A stretch of 5,687 bases of DNA from Bryobacteraceae bacterium (GTDB taxonomy: Bacteria > Acidobacteriota > Terriglobia > Bryobacterales > Bryobacteraceae), in NCBI GenBank assembly GCA_030036985.1, contig JASHSD010000957.1, forward strand, positions 1 to 5,687, written 5' to 3'. Made by a program: the position numbers and the translations under genes. Each line of letters starts with the position of its first letter. Within the stretch, counting starts at the first letter, position 1. This document shows, piece by piece, positions 5,473-5,687 of the stretch. The notes beneath the pieces were generated by a model. The model had not been told where the DNA came from, did not search any database, and saw only the letters and a list, made by a program, of their open reading frames with translations.

Positions 5473-5687
5473 TAGTGTCCCGTCCCACTTGATTATTTAC
5501 AATTAGAAGGATTCGTGATCCGATGGGGTATGTTCACCCGCGCGGCTGCATTGGATCTCGATCAAGCGCAGATACGACGCCTGGAATCGCTGGTCCGTGC
5601 GGGCGGCACACCGCAAAAGACCGCCCGCAAATGTCAGGTGATCCTTCTGGCGAGCCAAGGCGTGTCGAACCATTCGATCGCCCAGCA
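5473..5687 (+). mobile_element. IS630-family insertion sequence, left end, cut by window edge
   Basis: The element is inferred from the transposase frame starting at 5515. Its left boundary is placed at the TA dinucleotide 5473-5474, followed by GTGTCCCGTCCCAC, because IS630-type elements insert at and duplicate TA, and the local composition changes here. The right end and matching terminal repeat are outside the window, so the boundary is provisional. It lies about 95 bases beyond the FAH remnant and does not itself flank the sulfotransferase on both sides in this window. Confidence 0.6.
5515..5687 (+). CDS. IS630-family transposase, N-terminal part, cut by window edge
   Basis: Fifty-seven codons are present. 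The segment LDLDQAQIRRLESLVRAGGT, followed by PQKTARKCQVILLASQGVSNHSIAQ, matches the N-terminal helix-turn-helix region of IS630-type transposases, whose typical form is RRLERLARSRTAPQRLVLRARIVLLAAEGLSNRAIA. The DDE catalytic domain lies beyond the window. GTG at 5515 is preferred because AGAAGG (5505-5510) lies 4 bases ahead; the in-frame ATG at 5530 lacks a spaced ribosome site. No frameshift is seen in the part present, so the element may be intact. Confidence 0.82.
   Translation, partial: MIRWGMFTRAAALDLDQAQIRRLESLVRAGGTPQKTARKCQVILLASQGVSNHSIAQ

Overview
The window (5,687 bases, fairly GC-rich) looks like a chromosomal segment of a soil-type bacterium, most likely an acidobacterium of the Solibacter/Bryobacter kind. 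That guess rests on the Hfq sequence, the hfq-hflX-pgsA order and a REP-like palindromic repeat; it is from memory of those genomes and is not proven here.

Left half, minus strand (about 2200 down to 1): a housekeeping block read in the order hfq (RNA chaperone), hflX (ribosome-associated GTPase), a possible 63-residue protein, and pgsA (phosphatidylglycerophosphate synthase, cut by the window edge). Two details stand out. The conserved HflX N-terminus is encoded upstream of the first usable start codon and runs in frame right up to the hfq stop without any ATG, GTG or TTG. The 'intergenic' space between hflX and pgsA is one open frame, joined to both neighbours by 4-base overlaps.

Centre (2135-2522): a divergent intergenic region that carries a REPIN-like pair of inverted GC-rich repeats and probable promoters for hfq and for the FAH gene.

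Right half, plus strand (2523-5687): an intact fumarylacetoacetate-hydrolase-family gene, then a FitAB/VapBC-type toxin-antitoxin pair, then a PAPS-dependent-type sulfotransferase gene, then the start of an IS630-family insertion sequence. Two broken pieces of a second FAH gene flank the sulfotransferase gene in the right order and orientation (4113-4219 and 5297-5377). They match the intact gene at roughly 85-90 % of bases. The simplest reading is that a duplicated FAH gene was taken apart: its 5' part is absent where the toxin-antitoxin pair now sits, and its middle is replaced by the sulfotransferase. The right half is therefore a small accessory island next to a conserved housekeeping operon, ending in an active-looking transposon.

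I see no RNA genes, CRISPR array or complete phage module. The most novel item is the layered rearrangement around the FAH duplicate; no new defence or metabolic system can be claimed from this sequence alone.
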